64,000 bases of DNA from an uncultured Anaerolineae bacterium (lineage in GTDB: Bacteria; Chloroflexota; Anaerolineae; Aggregatilineales; Phototrophicaceae): positions 124,001 through 188,000 of the forward strand of contig CAKQCB010000006.1 of NCBI GenBank assembly GCA_934216615.1, written 5' to 3'. The notes below the pieces were generated by a model. The model did no database searches, had not been told where the DNA came from, and worked only from the letters and a program-made list of their open reading frames with translations. This document shows, in pieces, positions 9,131 to 18,664 of this stretch (positions within the stretch are counted from its first letter, which is position 1; every line of letters begins with the position of its first letter). Both the position numbers and the translations under genes were made by a program.

Positions 9131-10375
9131 ATGACTTGTGTCAATTGGATTGAAACGTTAGCCCAATGCGCAACGCTAAGTGGGTGGGATGCAGGGTTTG
9201 CACAGTTCGTGCAAATTTTGATCGGCGTTTTATTAGTCGCGCTTTTTCCACTCGTTTTGGTCATTGTCTTGATTTGGGTAGAGCGCAAAATCGCCGCGCG
9301 CGTTCAAGACCGTGTCGGCCCGAACCGTGTTGGGCCATGGGGTCTGTTACAGAACGTAGCGGATGCCGTTAAACTCATTATGAAAGAGGACATTACCCCT
9401 GCGGGCGCAGATCGGTTGATTTATAACGCAGCGCCCATCGTCGCGGTTTTGTCCGTCATTATGATTTGGGCTGTGGTTCCCTTCACCCCAGTTCATATCG
9501 GCGCTGATCTTGACATTGGCGTTTTGTACTTTGTGGCGATTGGTTCTATCGGTACATTGGCAATCATGATGGCAGGCTGGTCGAGCAATAACAAATATGC
9601 GCTTCTAGGCGCGTTTCGTGTTGTTGCGCAGTTAGTGAGTTATGAAGTGCCGATGGTCATGGCACTTTTAGTTCCTGTGCTGGTTTCAGGAACGATGAGC
9701 ATGATGGAAATTACACGGGCGCAAGCAGGGATGTGGTTCATCTTTATGATGCCGATCTCCGCTCTTATCTTCTACATCTCTAACTTGGCGGAAACAGGCC
9801 GTGCCCCCTTCGACTTGATCGAAGCAGAGTCGGAACTGGTCGCGGGTTATAACATTGAATATTCCGGCATGAAATTCGGCCTGTTCATGGCAAACGAATT
9901 TATGCATGCGTTTACGGCAAACTTATTGTTTGCCATCATTTTTATGGGTGGTTGGGTTGGCCCCTTCGCCGAACAAGTTCCTATCCTCGGGCTGGTTTGG
10001 CTGTTGGCGAAGACCGCCATCGTCTATATTCCTTCGTTGATTCTACGTGCAACAGTTCCGCGTGTTCGTATTGACCAAATGATGGCCTTTAACTGGAAGT
10101 TCTTAGTTCCTGTTTCCATCGCAAATGTGATTGTGATGGCGTTTGTTTTGAAGCTGATTCAAGTTTTAGGGTTTGCCCCAGCACCAGAACAAGCCACCGA
10201 TTTCTTGGCTAATATTCCACAGACGCTCATCATGTTGCTTGCGAATGTCTTAGTTGCGTTTGGTGTGTTGACGTGGTTACGGAGTAAAGGTCGCAAGGAA
10301 CGCCTAGCGGCTGAAGGCAGCATTGTTTCATCGGATTCGGGACGTGACATTGTCCCCGTAACGTCAGCTCATTAA
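9131..10375 (+). CDS. nuoH: NADH-quinone oxidoreductase subunit H
   Basis: Complex I subunit (ND1 homologue) that forms most of the quinone chamber in the membrane. Diagnostic stretches: RVGPNRVGPWGLLQ, ADAVKLIMKED, and the acidic ETGRAPFDLIEAESELVAG loop that lines the quinone channel. Eight or so helices and a roughly 40-residue hydrophilic C-terminal tail. An in-frame TTG lies at 9125, but the ATG at 9131 has CGGAG eight bases upstream and is preferred. 34 bp after nuoA and 27 bp before nuoJ, so in the same operon. Confidence 0.95.
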   Translation: MTCVNWIETLAQCATLSGWDAGFAQFVQILIGVLLVALFPLVLVIVLIWVERKIAARVQDRVGPNRVGPWGLLQNVADAVKLIMKEDITPAGADRLIYNAAPIVAVLSVIMIWAVVPFTPVHIGADLDIGVLYFVAIGSIGTLAIMMAGWSSNNKYALLGAFRVVAQLVSYEVPMVMALLVPVLVSGTMSMMEITRAQAGMWFIFMMPISALIFYISNLAETGRAPFDLIEAESELVAGYNIEYSGMKFGLFMANEFMHAFTANLLFAIIFMGGWVGPFAEQVPILGLVWLLAKTAIVYIPSLILRATVPRVRIDQMMAFNWKFLVPVSIANVIVMAFVLKLIQVLGFAPAPEQATDFLANIPQTLIMLLANVLVAFGVLTWLRSKGRKERLAAEGSIVSSDSGRDIVPVTSAH

Positions 10376-10402
10376 AGCGCGGCATGAAGAGAGGAAATGT
10401 TC

Positions 10403-10927
10403 ATGTTAGAACTTAACGCGCAGTTAATCGCTTTTTTGATCGCGAGTCTGTTCTCTTTGGGTGGGGCGTTGGGCGTCGTCACCAGCCGAAACCTGATTCG
10501 TGGCGCGGTGTACTTGATCATCAGCTTGTTAGGTGGCGCGGGGATGTTCGTCCTGCTCAGCGCTCCATTCCTAGCAACCGTTCAAGTATTGGTATACATC
10601 GGCGCGATTGCCATTCTCATTATTTTCGCGGTCATGCTCACTCGAGGAATGACACAAATGCGCGAAGTGTTCAACCGCCAATGGTGGTTGAGCGCAATCG
10701 TGGCGGGTCTGTTGTTCATCGTACTTGCGGCTGGGGTCATTTTCCCGATTTGGGGTGAAGGTGGAACCAACCCCAATATGCCAGTGAGTGATGCGGTGGC
10801 AACCACCCGTGATTTGGGTGTTGCGCTTGTGGATGGGAATCAATTTGTTCTGCCGTTTGAAGTCGCTTCATTACTTTTGACAGCGGCAATGATCGGCGCA
10901 ATTTTGATCGCCCGCGACAATGAATAA
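10403..10927 (+). CDS. nuoJ: NADH-quinone oxidoreductase subunit J
   Basis: Complex I membrane subunit (ND6 homologue), 174 residues and five helices. The family signature is around residues 20-60: GVVTSRNLIRGAVYLI, then QVLVYIGAIAILIIFAVML in TM3, the helix with the pi-bulge that shifts during catalysis. ATGs at 10397 and 10403 are both in frame; GAGG at 10391-10394 is eight bases before the second and only two before the first, so I chose 10403. It is followed by nuoK after 15 bp. Confidence 0.93.
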   Translation: MLELNAQLIAFLIASLFSLGGALGVVTSRNLIRGAVYLIISLLGGAGMFVLLSAPFLATVQVLVYIGAIAILIIFAVMLTRGMTQMREVFNRQWWLSAIVAGLLFIVLAAGVIFPIWGEGGTNPNMPVSDAVATTRDLGVALVDGNQFVLPFEVASLLLTAAMIGAILIARDNE

Positions 10928-10942
10928 AGGTGGTGTAGAGTG

Positions 10943-11251
10943 ATGGTTCCTCTCTGGTTGTACCTCGTCGTCGCTGCGGGCTTGTTCTGCATCGGCATCT
11001 ACGGGGTGCTTTCGCGCCGTAACGCGGTTGCAATTTTAATGAGCGTTGAATTGATGTTAAATGCAGTCAATATCAACTTAGTCGCATTTTGGCGCTATAC
11101 CGCGCCAGAAAATGTGGCTGGACAGGTTTTTGCGGCGTTTGTTTTTGTGGTCGCCGCTGCTGAGGCCGCCGTCGGCTTAGCAATTATCATCTCAATCTAC
11201 CGCAATAAACGCTCTGTCGTCGTAGACGACGTGAACCTGTTGAAAGGGTAG
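10943..11251 (+). CDS. nuoK: NADH-quinone oxidoreductase subunit K
   Basis: Complex I membrane subunit (ND4L homologue), 102 residues and three helices. Both glutamates of the proton path are present: [16 protein letters not shown] (TM2) and [14 protein letters not shown] (TM3). A GTG at 10940 is directly before the ATG at 10943 and either could start; GGTGG lies about 6-9 bases upstream. Normal length, so no extra helices. Nineteen bases separate it from nuoL. Confidence 0.94.
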   Translation: MVPLWLYLVVAAGLFCIGIYGVLSRRNAVAILMSVELMLNAVNINLVAFWRYTAPENVAGQVFAAFVFVVAAAEAAVGLAIIISIYRNKRSVVVDDVNLLKG

Positions 11252-11269
11252 GGGGACACGGGCTGAATT

Positions 11270-13657
11270 ATGGACTTAAATGCTTTTTTTAGTGATCCCA
11301 ATCTGCTGCCGTGGTTGATTCCGGTCGGCCCACTGCTGGCTTTTGTGATCATCACATTGCTGACGAATCGCAGTAAATGGATTCCAGCGACAAGCGAAGA
11401 ATACGGTGGACACCATCCCGATTATGAGGGGATGATGGTGCCTGTCGTCACAAAGACCAGCCGCATCGTCTCGATTATCGTCGGCATGATCGGTATTTTG
11501 GCCGCGTGGTTCATCAGCTTGTCGGTGGTTTTTGAAGCGACGAGTTTGCCACACTTGGGCGAAGAAGTTTTACAAAGCGCGCTCGTGTGGTTAGACACAG
11601 GTCGTACAAGTTTTGAGATGGGGGTATTGATTGACCCCTTAACCGTTGCCATGCTCATCATGGTACCCTTTGCTTGTACGCTCATCTTTATCTACTCCAT
11701 TGGTTACATGGCACATGACCCTCGGCAATCACGCTTCTTCAGCTTGATTGCTTTGTTTTCGGGCGCGATGCTGACCCTCGTCGTTGCGGACAACCTTCTT
11801 CTGTTGTTCGTCGGCTGGGAAATCATGGGGCTTTGTTCTTATATGTTGATCGGGTTCTGGTTTGAAAAGCCAAGCGCTTACAAAGCAGCGATCAAAGCAT
11901 TTACGACAACCCGTATCGCAGATGTCATCATGCTCTTGGGGATCGCGTACTTGTACGCATCGACCGGAACATTGAGCTTCCGCGAAATTGTGTTTAACCA
12001 AGCGACACTGGATGCGCTTGCTTCAACCCCCGCGTTGTTGATTCCAAGCCTGAGTGCGGCCAGCTTGATCGGTATTTTCCTGATCATCGGCACAATCGGT
12101 AAATCAGCACAATTCCCATTACACGTCTGGCTTCCAGACGCGATGGAAGGGCCAACCCCTGTCAGCGCGATGATTCACGCGGCAGCGATGGTGAGCGCGG
12201 GTGTTTACGCAGTCATTCGTATGTATCCTCTGTTTGAAGCAGGTGGTAACCCACATCATGGCGACTTTACCGCCCCGCTGACCTTGATGGCAGTCGTAGG
12301 TTCTTTCACTGCGTTATTTGCGGCGACGATTGCCGTTGCTCAATATGACGTGAAGAAAGTGCTCGCGTACTCGACCATTTCTCAGCTTGGGTTTATGGTC
12401 GCGGCCTTGGGCATCGGCGCGTACATCGCGGCGGCCTTCCACTTGCTGACACACGCTTTCTTCAAAGCGCTCTTGTTCATGGCTTCGGGTGCGGTGATTC
12501 ACGGCATGGAACACGGTGAACATCACGTTCATCATGCCCATCACGGCCACGATGACGACGATGATGATGAAGTGGTTCACGCTCTGCCCGCGCATACAGA
12601 AGGGCATGACGCACACGCGCACGATACACACGATCATGCGCATGACGAACACGGCGAGGGTGCTCACGGGCACTTTGACCCACAAGATATGTTCAACATG
12701 GGTGGTTTGCGTAAAACCATGCCTGTCACTTTCATCACCTTCTTAATCGGTGGGTTGTCACTGTCAGGGTTCCCATTAATCACAGCAGGGTTCTGGTCGA
12801 AAGATGAAATCCTCGCGGAAGCATGGTTAGGGGCAACCGAAGGATATGGCCTCCATGCGTTGGTCTTCATTTGCTTGGCATTAGCGGCTTTCTTGACCGC
12901 CTTCTACACGATGCGCCAAATCGGTTTGACCTTCTGGGGTGAAGCCCGTACTGAAGAAGCAAAACATGCCAACCTCGGTCAAGGGATTGTCAGCGCGACA
13001 ATGACCTTACCGCTGATTTTGTTATCGTTCTTTGCGATTTTTGCAGGGTTTGTCGGCGTTCCTTCAGACTTCCCCGTGTTCGGGGCGATCTTCTCGCCAG
13101 AACATAACCTGATCCATCACTTCTTAGCGTATGGATTGTTACATCACCCGCCGACCATCGCCTTTAACCCCTTCCCCGTGTTGGTTTCCTTCGCTGTGGC
13201 GTTGGGCGGTATCGGTTTAGGGTGGTTGATGTATTGGCGTAAGCCGTTGACCGCAGGACAACCAGACCCCTTGGTGTCGATCCTCGGCCCTGTTTACCCG
13301 ATTTTGCAAAACAAATACTACATTGATGAAGTGTACGTTCGCGTTTTTGTGAAACCAAGCCAATGGTTCTCCAAAGTGGTGGCGTATGAGTTCATTGATA
13401 AAGGTATCATCGACGGTTTCTTACACCTGATTGCTCGCGTATTCACCTTCATCGGTGACTTCATCAAGACCATGAACATGTGGTTGATTGATGGGGTTGG
13501 TGACGGTGTGCCCGAATTGATCGGACGTTTCGGCGTTTGGTTCCGTCGCATCCAAACCGGCTTGGTTCAACAATATATGTTGTTGATCGTTATCGCCGCG
13601 CTGGTTATCGTTATCCTGTTCGCCCTCTCGACGGGCGTCCTGCAAGCTGCCCCATGA
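11270..13657 (+). CDS. nuoL: NADH-quinone oxidoreductase subunit L, with a His-rich insertion
   Basis: Antiporter-like proton-pumping subunit (ND5 homologue) at the distal end of complex I, 795 residues. It has the TM5 glutamate (LFVGWEIMGLCSYML) and TM7 lysine region (GKSAQFPLHVWLPDAM), then EGPTPVSAMIHAAAMVSAGVYAVIR. C-terminal residues include the lateral-helix region that braces the other pumps. It is longer than the usual 610-660 residues, partly because of a roughly 58-residue His/Asp-rich insert at 411-468 between AVIHG and DPQDMFNMGGLRK. In typical NuoL these flanks are a few residues apart. The insert holds 20 histidines and a run of six aspartates. Confidence 0.95.
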   Translation: MDLNAFFSDPNLLPWLIPVGPLLAFVIITLLTNRSKWIPATSEEYGGHHPDYEGMMVPVVTKTSRIVSIIVGMIGILAAWFISLSVVFEATSLPHLGEEVLQSALVWLDTGRTSFEMGVLIDPLTVAMLIMVPFACTLIFIYSIGYMAHDPRQSRFFSLIALFSGAMLTLVVADNLLLLFVGWEIMGLCSYMLIGFWFEKPSAYKAAIKAFTTTRIADVIMLLGIAYLYASTGTLSFREIVFNQATLDALASTPALLIPSLSAASLIGIFLIIGTIGKSAQFPLHVWLPDAMEGPTPVSAMIHAAAMVSAGVYAVIRMYPLFEAGGNPHHGDFTAPLTLMAVVGSFTALFAATIAVAQYDVKKVLAYSTISQLGFMVAALGIGAYIAAAFHLLTHAFFKALLFMASGAVIHGMEHGEHHVHHAHHGHDDDDDDEVVHALPAHTEGHDAHAHDTHDHAHDEHGEGAHGHFDPQDMFNMGGLRKTMPVTFITFLIGGLSLSGFPLITAGFWSKDEILAEAWLGATEGYGLHALVFICLALAAFLTAFYTMRQIGLTFWGEARTEEAKHANLGQGIVSATMTLPLILLSFFAIFAGFVGVPSDFPVFGAIFSPEHNLIHHFLAYGLLHHPPTIAFNPFPVLVSFAVALGGIGLGWLMYWRKPLTAGQPDPLVSILGPVYPILQNKYYIDEVYVRVFVKPSQWFSKVVAYEFIDKGIIDGFLHLIARVFTFIGDFIKTMNMWLIDGVGDGVPELIGRFGVWFRRIQTGLVQQYMLLIVIAALVIVILFALSTGVLQAAP

Positions 13658-13667
13658 GGTGCAATTC

Positions 13668-15263
13668 ATGACGGTTATAGGCATTGACGTACTTGGTTTC
13701 TTGGTCGTCGCCCCCGCGATTGCTGCGCTCATTTTGCTGCTTTTGCCGCAGAACAAGACCGTTGCTCGGTGGACGGCACTCACGTTTGCGACGATCATCT
13801 GCGGGGTATCCGTAGCGACGTTCTTCGCATACAACAGTGTAGCATCTGGTTACCAGCTTGAAGTACAGGTTCCTTGGTTCGAATTGTTAGGCGCATCATG
13901 GCACATCGGTATTGATGGGATCAGCGCTTCAATGGTTCTGCTCACGGGGATTCTGCTTCCGCTGGCAGTGCTCATCAGCTTTGAAATAGAAGATCGTGTA
14001 AATACCCACATGGCGTTGATTCTGTTCTTCGCCACCGGGTTGTTCGGCACGTTTGTCGCTTTAGACTTGATGATCTTCTTCTTATTCTACGAACTCTCCT
14101 TGGTGCCGATGTATTTCATCATCAACCAATGGGGTGGGCCGAACCGTAAATACGCTTCGACCAAATTCTTCATCTACTCGTTGGGCGGTTCTTTGGGGAT
14201 GCTCCTCGCAACCCAGCTCATCGGTATCACCGCAGGAACGTTCGATATCCCCACCTTAGTGACCGAAACAGGTCGCTGGATCAACTTACAACCGGAAGGT
14301 GGATTGTTCCTCGGGATCGACATCAGCACAGTGAAAGCTCTCTCGTTCCTCGGCTTCTTCATCGCCTTCTGTATCAAGGTTCCTGTATGGCCTTTCCATA
14401 CATGGTTGCCCGATGCGCACAGTGAAGCACCAACCGCAGGTTCAATGCTGTTGGCGGGCGTGATGCTCAAGCTCGGTGCTTACGGTTTCCTACGTTTGGT
14501 CATCCCGCTTTTCCCTGACGTTTGGGTGAGCGAGATCAATATCTTTGGCGTATTTTCCGCCAACTGGGCGCATATCTTCGCGGTGCTTTCGGTGCTTGGG
14601 ATTGTGCTCGGCGCGTTCGCCGCGTTTGGACAGACCGACATCAAGCGCTTAGTGGCGTACAGCTCGGTGAATCACATGGGGTTTGTCGCGCTCGGCTTGG
14701 CTGTGACCGCGTTGGTCTACAGTGAACAATTCATGGCAGGCGGAACGTCGCTGTTCAATCACGATGCGATCTTGGCGACTAACGGCGCTGTGATGCAGAT
14801 GTTCAATCACGGTTTAAGTTCAGCCGGCATGTTCTTGTTAGCAGGGGCGATTTATCACAAGACCCATACCCGCGATATGACGCAGTATGGGGGCTTGTGG
14901 GTCAAAGCACCGATTTATGGTGGCATCTTTATCTTCACCAGTATGGCAAGTCTCGGCTTACCGGGCTTAAACGGCTTCGTAAGCGAATTCTTAGTGGTGC
15001 GCGGTGCATGGTCAGTCTTTACGGTGCTGACTGTGATTTCAATGCTCGGGTTATTGTTCACCGGGGGTTACATCTTGAAGGGGATTCGTTCCGTCCTTCA
15101 TGGGCCATTCAACCTTCACTGGCGGGACTATCACCTTGAAATTGAACTGCGTGAGTTTGTGGCAATCGCTCCACTGATGATTCTGATGCTCATCACTGGG
15201 ATTGCGCCGAACTGGATTTTGTCCGTTATTAATGCGACGGTCACTCGGATTCTCGGCGGGTAA
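13668..15263 (+). CDS. nuoM: NADH-quinone oxidoreductase subunit M, copy 1
   Basis: Antiporter-like proton pump (ND4 homologue), 531 residues and about 14 helices. The key residues are present: Glu142 in FYELSLVPMYF (TM5), Lys237 in CIKVPVWPFHTWLPDAH (TM7), and MLKLGAYGFLR (TM8). GTG at 13659 is in frame, but the ATG at 13668 has GAGG eight bases upstream and is chosen. It starts 10 bp past the nuoL stop. A second, different NuoM follows directly; this copy is the more conventional of the two. Confidence 0.94.
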   Translation: MTVIGIDVLGFLVVAPAIAALILLLLPQNKTVARWTALTFATIICGVSVATFFAYNSVASGYQLEVQVPWFELLGASWHIGIDGISASMVLLTGILLPLAVLISFEIEDRVNTHMALILFFATGLFGTFVALDLMIFFLFYELSLVPMYFIINQWGGPNRKYASTKFFIYSLGGSLGMLLATQLIGITAGTFDIPTLVTETGRWINLQPEGGLFLGIDISTVKALSFLGFFIAFCIKVPVWPFHTWLPDAHSEAPTAGSMLLAGVMLKLGAYGFLRLVIPLFPDVWVSEINIFGVFSANWAHIFAVLSVLGIVLGAFAAFGQTDIKRLVAYSSVNHMGFVALGLAVTALVYSEQFMAGGTSLFNHDAILATNGAVMQMFNHGLSSAGMFLLAGAIYHKTHTRDMTQYGGLWVKAPIYGGIFIFTSMASLGLPGLNGFVSEFLVVRGAWSVFTVLTVISMLGLLFTGGYILKGIRSVLHGPFNLHWRDYHLEIELREFVAIAPLMILMLITGIAPNWILSVINATVTRILGG

Positions 15264-15272
15264 GGGTAGATC

Positions 15273-16964
15273 ATGGTACAAGCTTCATTTCCGGTTCTGA
15301 GCCTGCTGATTTTCGTTCCGATCATTGCGGGTATTATCATCCTCTTGCTTAAAGAGGAACAAAAGGATCTCATTCGTGGGATCGCAATTACGGCAGCAGG
15401 GGTGGTTTTTGCCCTTGGTTTGTTCGTCTACGCTTCTTATAGCAATAGTGTTTCAACGTTAACTGCCACCCAAACGGAACTTTTGGAAAGTGGCGGGGAC
15501 AGCGTTGCAACCACGATGTTTGAAGAAACTATCGCCTTTGAAGAGAAGGTTGACTGGATTCCCAGCTTGGGAATCAGTTATCACGTAGGGGTTGATGGCC
15601 TCAGCGTGCCTATGGTCTTGCTCACAGGCATGGTAACTGTCGCGGGTGTCCTCGTCTCATGGAAGATTGAAGACCGCACCCGTGAATTCATGGCCTTCTT
15701 CTTACTCCTCGTTGCAGGGGTGTTAGGGGTGTTTGTCGCGCTTGATATGTTCGTGTTGTTCTTCTTCTACGAACTCGCGATCTTCCCCATGTACTTATTG
15801 ATTGCAACGTGGGGCTGGGTGAAGCTACGCGAATACGCGGCGATGAAACTGACGCTGTATATCTTGATCGGCTCGATGGTTGCGCTGGTCGGCGTCATCG
15901 CCATGTACTTTGTCGCGGGCGACTTCTTCAGCACCACAGGCGCGGCGCTACTGCCCGCTGGTGAATCTGCTTACAGCTTTAGTATTCCACACATCATGTT
16001 GGCCGCTGAAAATGGCGCCTTTGATGTGGTCGGTTATCTCGGCATTGAGGGCGTGACGTTCGCCCAATTCTGGTTCCCCTTCATCTTCATCGGCTTCGCA
16101 GTCTTGGCGGGTGTGTTCCCCTTCCACAACTGGAGTCCTGATGGTCACGTGGCGGCACCTACCGCAGTCTCGATGATCCACGCAGGCGTGTTGATGAAGT
16201 TGGGTGCATTCGCGGCCTTGCGCGTTGGGGTACAGATGTTACCTGAAGGCGCTCAAGTACACTTGCCGTGGATTGTGTTACTCACCCTGATCAATGTGGT
16301 GTATGGTGCGTTCATCGCCTTCCGCCAACGTGACTTTAAGTATGTGATCGGCTTCTCGTCGGTCAGTCACATGGGGTTGGTGGCGATGGGTTTTGCCACC
16401 ATGAACATGACAGGCATGACAGGCGCGGGCTTACAAATGTTCAGTCACGGCGCGATGACCGCGTTATTCTTCGGTTGTGTCGGTATGGTGTATGACCGTG
16501 CCCACACGCGCGATATTCCTAGCTTGGGCGGTTTCATGAAAGTGATGCCTTGGGTCGGGATCGCGTTTATCGTCGGCGGTTTGACCAGTATGGGTATGCC
16601 CGGCCTCAGCGGGTATATTGCTGAATTCCCAATCTTCGCTGGGTTATTCCAAGCCTCTGAACAAGTTTCCTTGACCATCGGCAGTTTTACGCTCAGCAAC
16701 TACTATGCAGTGATCGCCGTCTTGTCCGCACTTGGGATTGTCATCACGGCAGGGTATGTGCTTCGGGTCACTGGACAGGTATTCATGGGCGAGTTTGACC
16801 GGGAAAAGTTCCCGGATGTTGATGACATTACTGTGCGCGAACGCTTTGTGTTGATCTTCTTGGGAGCGCCATTGTTGATCCTCGGTATGGTTCCGTCGGT
16901 CATGGCTCCGATATTAGAAGTCGGGTTGCGCCCAGTTCTCGCAATTCTTAATGGGGGAGCATAA
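15273..16964 (+). CDS. nuoM: NADH-quinone oxidoreductase subunit M, copy 2 (lacks TM7 Lys)
   Basis: Second NuoM/ND4-type subunit, 563 residues. It keeps the TM5 glutamate (Glu167, FYELAIFPMYL) and the TM8 region (GVLMKLGAFAALR). At the TM7 lysine position it reads FAVLAGVFPFHNWSPDGH, with Leu278 where copy 1 has Lys237 and E. coli NuoM has Lys234. It also has a longer N-terminal hydrophilic segment (about residues 55-105). The reading frame is otherwise intact and spacing is operonic (9 bp and 2 bp to its neighbours), so it is a real gene. Complexes with an added NuoM have been described; loss of this lysine suggests changed or absent proton transfer in this subunit (inference). Confidence 0.9.
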   Translation: MVQASFPVLSLLIFVPIIAGIIILLLKEEQKDLIRGIAITAAGVVFALGLFVYASYSNSVSTLTATQTELLESGGDSVATTMFEETIAFEEKVDWIPSLGISYHVGVDGLSVPMVLLTGMVTVAGVLVSWKIEDRTREFMAFFLLLVAGVLGVFVALDMFVLFFFYELAIFPMYLLIATWGWVKLREYAAMKLTLYILIGSMVALVGVIAMYFVAGDFFSTTGAALLPAGESAYSFSIPHIMLAAENGAFDVVGYLGIEGVTFAQFWFPFIFIGFAVLAGVFPFHNWSPDGHVAAPTAVSMIHAGVLMKLGAFAALRVGVQMLPEGAQVHLPWIVLLTLINVVYGAFIAFRQRDFKYVIGFSSVSHMGLVAMGFATMNMTGMTGAGLQMFSHGAMTALFFGCVGMVYDRAHTRDIPSLGGFMKVMPWVGIAFIVGGLTSMGMPGLSGYIAEFPIFAGLFQASEQVSLTIGSFTLSNYYAVIAVLSALGIVITAGYVLRVTGQVFMGEFDREKFPDVDDITVRERFVLIFLGAPLLILGMVPSVMAPILEVGLRPVLAILNGGA

Positions 16965-16966
16965 CC

Positions 16967-18481
16967 GTGCAAGAATTTGATTTTCTTCGCAGCTTGCCCT
17001 CCATCGCGCCAGAGATTGGTCTTACGATCATGGCTGTGGTGGTGTTGGGGCTTGACCTGTACTTGCCAGAGAGCCGTCGCCGTATCATCCCACTGGTGAC
17101 AGGTATCAGCTTAAGCCTGATTGCGTTAGTCTCCCTGTTGCTCTTCAGCCCAACCTCTGAAACGAGTGGGTTGTACTGGGGTGGCATGGTCACTTATGAC
17201 ACACTCGGCCATCTCTTTAAGGTGATGGTGGTCATTGCAGGCGCATTGACCGCATTCATAACGACGGATGTCAAAGGCATTGGCACAAAAGGTGAGTTCT
17301 ATATCATCGTCATTGTGTCTACCTTGGGCGGTACGCTGATCAGTTCAGCGGCTGACCTGATTATGATCTTCCTCGCGCTGGAAACGGCGACGATTCCACT
17401 TTACATTTTGGCGGCTTTCAAACGGGACGATGCAAAGTCTTCTGAAAGCGGTATGAAATATTTCTTGTTTGGCTCGTTTGCTTCGGGTTTACTGCTCTAC
17501 GGTTTAAGTTTACTGTACGGGTTCACCGGTCAGACCAACCTGCAAGCGATTGCGACCTATTTAAGCACGCCTGAATTTTCAACCAATGCGCTTCCGGTTT
17601 TGGTGGCGTTAACGCTCATCATCGTGGGCTTTGGGTTCAAAATCAGCGCGGCGCCGTTCCACTTTTGGACGCCTGATGTCTATGAAGGCGCACCTACACC
17701 GACCACTGCATTCTTGAGCGTCGGCAGTAAATCCGCCAGTTTCGCGCTGTTAATCCGTTTCTTGTTGATGGCTTTCCCGCACGGCATCGTTTTGAACGGC
17801 TTCGAAATCAGCACGTTCTGGGCGCAGTTAGCGGCGGTCTTAGCCGTTGCGTCAATGCTCGTTGGCAACTTGATCGCGCTGGCGCAGACCAACATCAAAC
17901 GCCTCTTGGCTTATTCATCCATTGCCCAAGCAGGGTATACCTTAATCGGTATTGCGTCGCTCGGCTCTGTACAAGGTCAAGAACAAGCGATTGCCGCAAT
18001 CGCCTTCTATATGTTCATGTACACATTCACGAACTTGTTGGCGTTCGCTGTAGTGATCGTATTCGCTGAAGCTACGGGCACAGAAAACATTCGAGATTTT
18101 GCAGGGTTGAGCCGTCGCAGTCCGGGCTTAGCCTTAGCATTGACGATTGCCTTGCTGTCGCTGGCGGGTATTCCCCCGGGGGCAGGCTTCATCGGCAAGT
18201 TCTTCTTGTTCCAAGCGGCTGTTGAATCTGGCCTCATCTGGCTGGCGATTGTGGGTGTTTTGACCTCATTAGTTGCTTTGTACTACTATTTGATGGTTAT
18301 CAAGGTCATGTATGTAGACCGTAGCGAAGACGAAGCTAAGCCGATTCCCGCGTCACCCGTTTACGTTTGGGTGATCACGGCCATGCTGGTGATCGTCGTT
18401 TTGCTCGGTTCCATCGGCGTACAACCGATCTTCGATTGGGCCGCGCGTGGCGCTCAGTCGTTGTTGGGTGGCAGTCTGTAG
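16967..18481 (+). CDS. nuoN: NADH-quinone oxidoreductase subunit N
   Basis: Antiporter-like subunit (ND2 homologue), 504 residues, last gene of the nuo cluster. TM5 glutamate in IFLALETATIPLYIL, TM7 lysine in GFGFKISAAPFHFWTPDVYEG, then KRLLAYSSIAQAGYTLIG. Starts with GTG two bases after the previous stop; GGGGGAG lies seven bases upstream. It pumps protons in the membrane arm next to NuoM and NuoK. Confidence 0.94.
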   Translation: MQEFDFLRSLPSIAPEIGLTIMAVVVLGLDLYLPESRRRIIPLVTGISLSLIALVSLLLFSPTSETSGLYWGGMVTYDTLGHLFKVMVVIAGALTAFITTDVKGIGTKGEFYIIVIVSTLGGTLISSAADLIMIFLALETATIPLYILAAFKRDDAKSSESGMKYFLFGSFASGLLLYGLSLLYGFTGQTNLQAIATYLSTPEFSTNALPVLVALTLIIVGFGFKISAAPFHFWTPDVYEGAPTPTTAFLSVGSKSASFALLIRFLLMAFPHGIVLNGFEISTFWAQLAAVLAVASMLVGNLIALAQTNIKRLLAYSSIAQAGYTLIGIASLGSVQGQEQAIAAIAFYMFMYTFTNLLAFAVVIVFAEATGTENIRDFAGLSRRSPGLALALTIALLSLAGIPPGAGFIGKFFLFQAAVESGLIWLAIVGVLTSLVALYYYLMVIKVMYVDRSEDEAKPIPASPVYVWVITAMLVIVVLLGSIGVQPIFDWAARGAQSLLGGSL

Positions 18482-18515
18482 TTCTACGGGTTCTATTCGA
18501 GTTCATCAAAACAAC

Positions 18516-18541
18516 TTGGGGCGCATTTCGGTGCGCTCCAA
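18516..18541 (+). terminator. Hairpin after nuoN
   Basis: 10-bp stem with one G-U pair (18516-18525 TTGGGGCGCA with 18532-18541) around TTTCGG. No U-tract, so termination is uncertain. It separates the nuo and atp units. Confidence 0.45.
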
Positions 18542-18611
18542 CTGTGTCAGCAAGAAGATTAAAAAGTTCGAGTTACTTATAAAGTTGGTCATTTTTGCTA
18601 AATGAAATTCT

Positions 18612-18640
18612 TTGGAATTTTATACCGATTGTGATAAAAT
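18612..18640 (+). promoter_or_regulatory. Candidate promoter of the ATP synthase Fo operon (extended -10)
   Basis: TTGGAA at 18612-18617, 17-bp spacer, TAAAAT at 18635-18640 preceded by TGA (extended -10). The start codon of the first gene is 25 bases further, which gives a short leader. Confidence 0.6.
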
Positions 18641-18664
18641 TCGCGAAAGCTCGAGAAAAGTCTG

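Noticed and set aside
12314..12685. Minus-strand open frames opposite the NuoL His-rich segment
   Set aside because: The low-complexity repeat of the real gene keeps other frames open; the translations are repetitive and unlike any family.
13668..16964. Two NuoM genes as a recent tandem duplication or assembly error
   Set aside because: The two proteins differ throughout in sequence and length (531 and 563 residues) and have different TM7 residues, so they are old paralogues.
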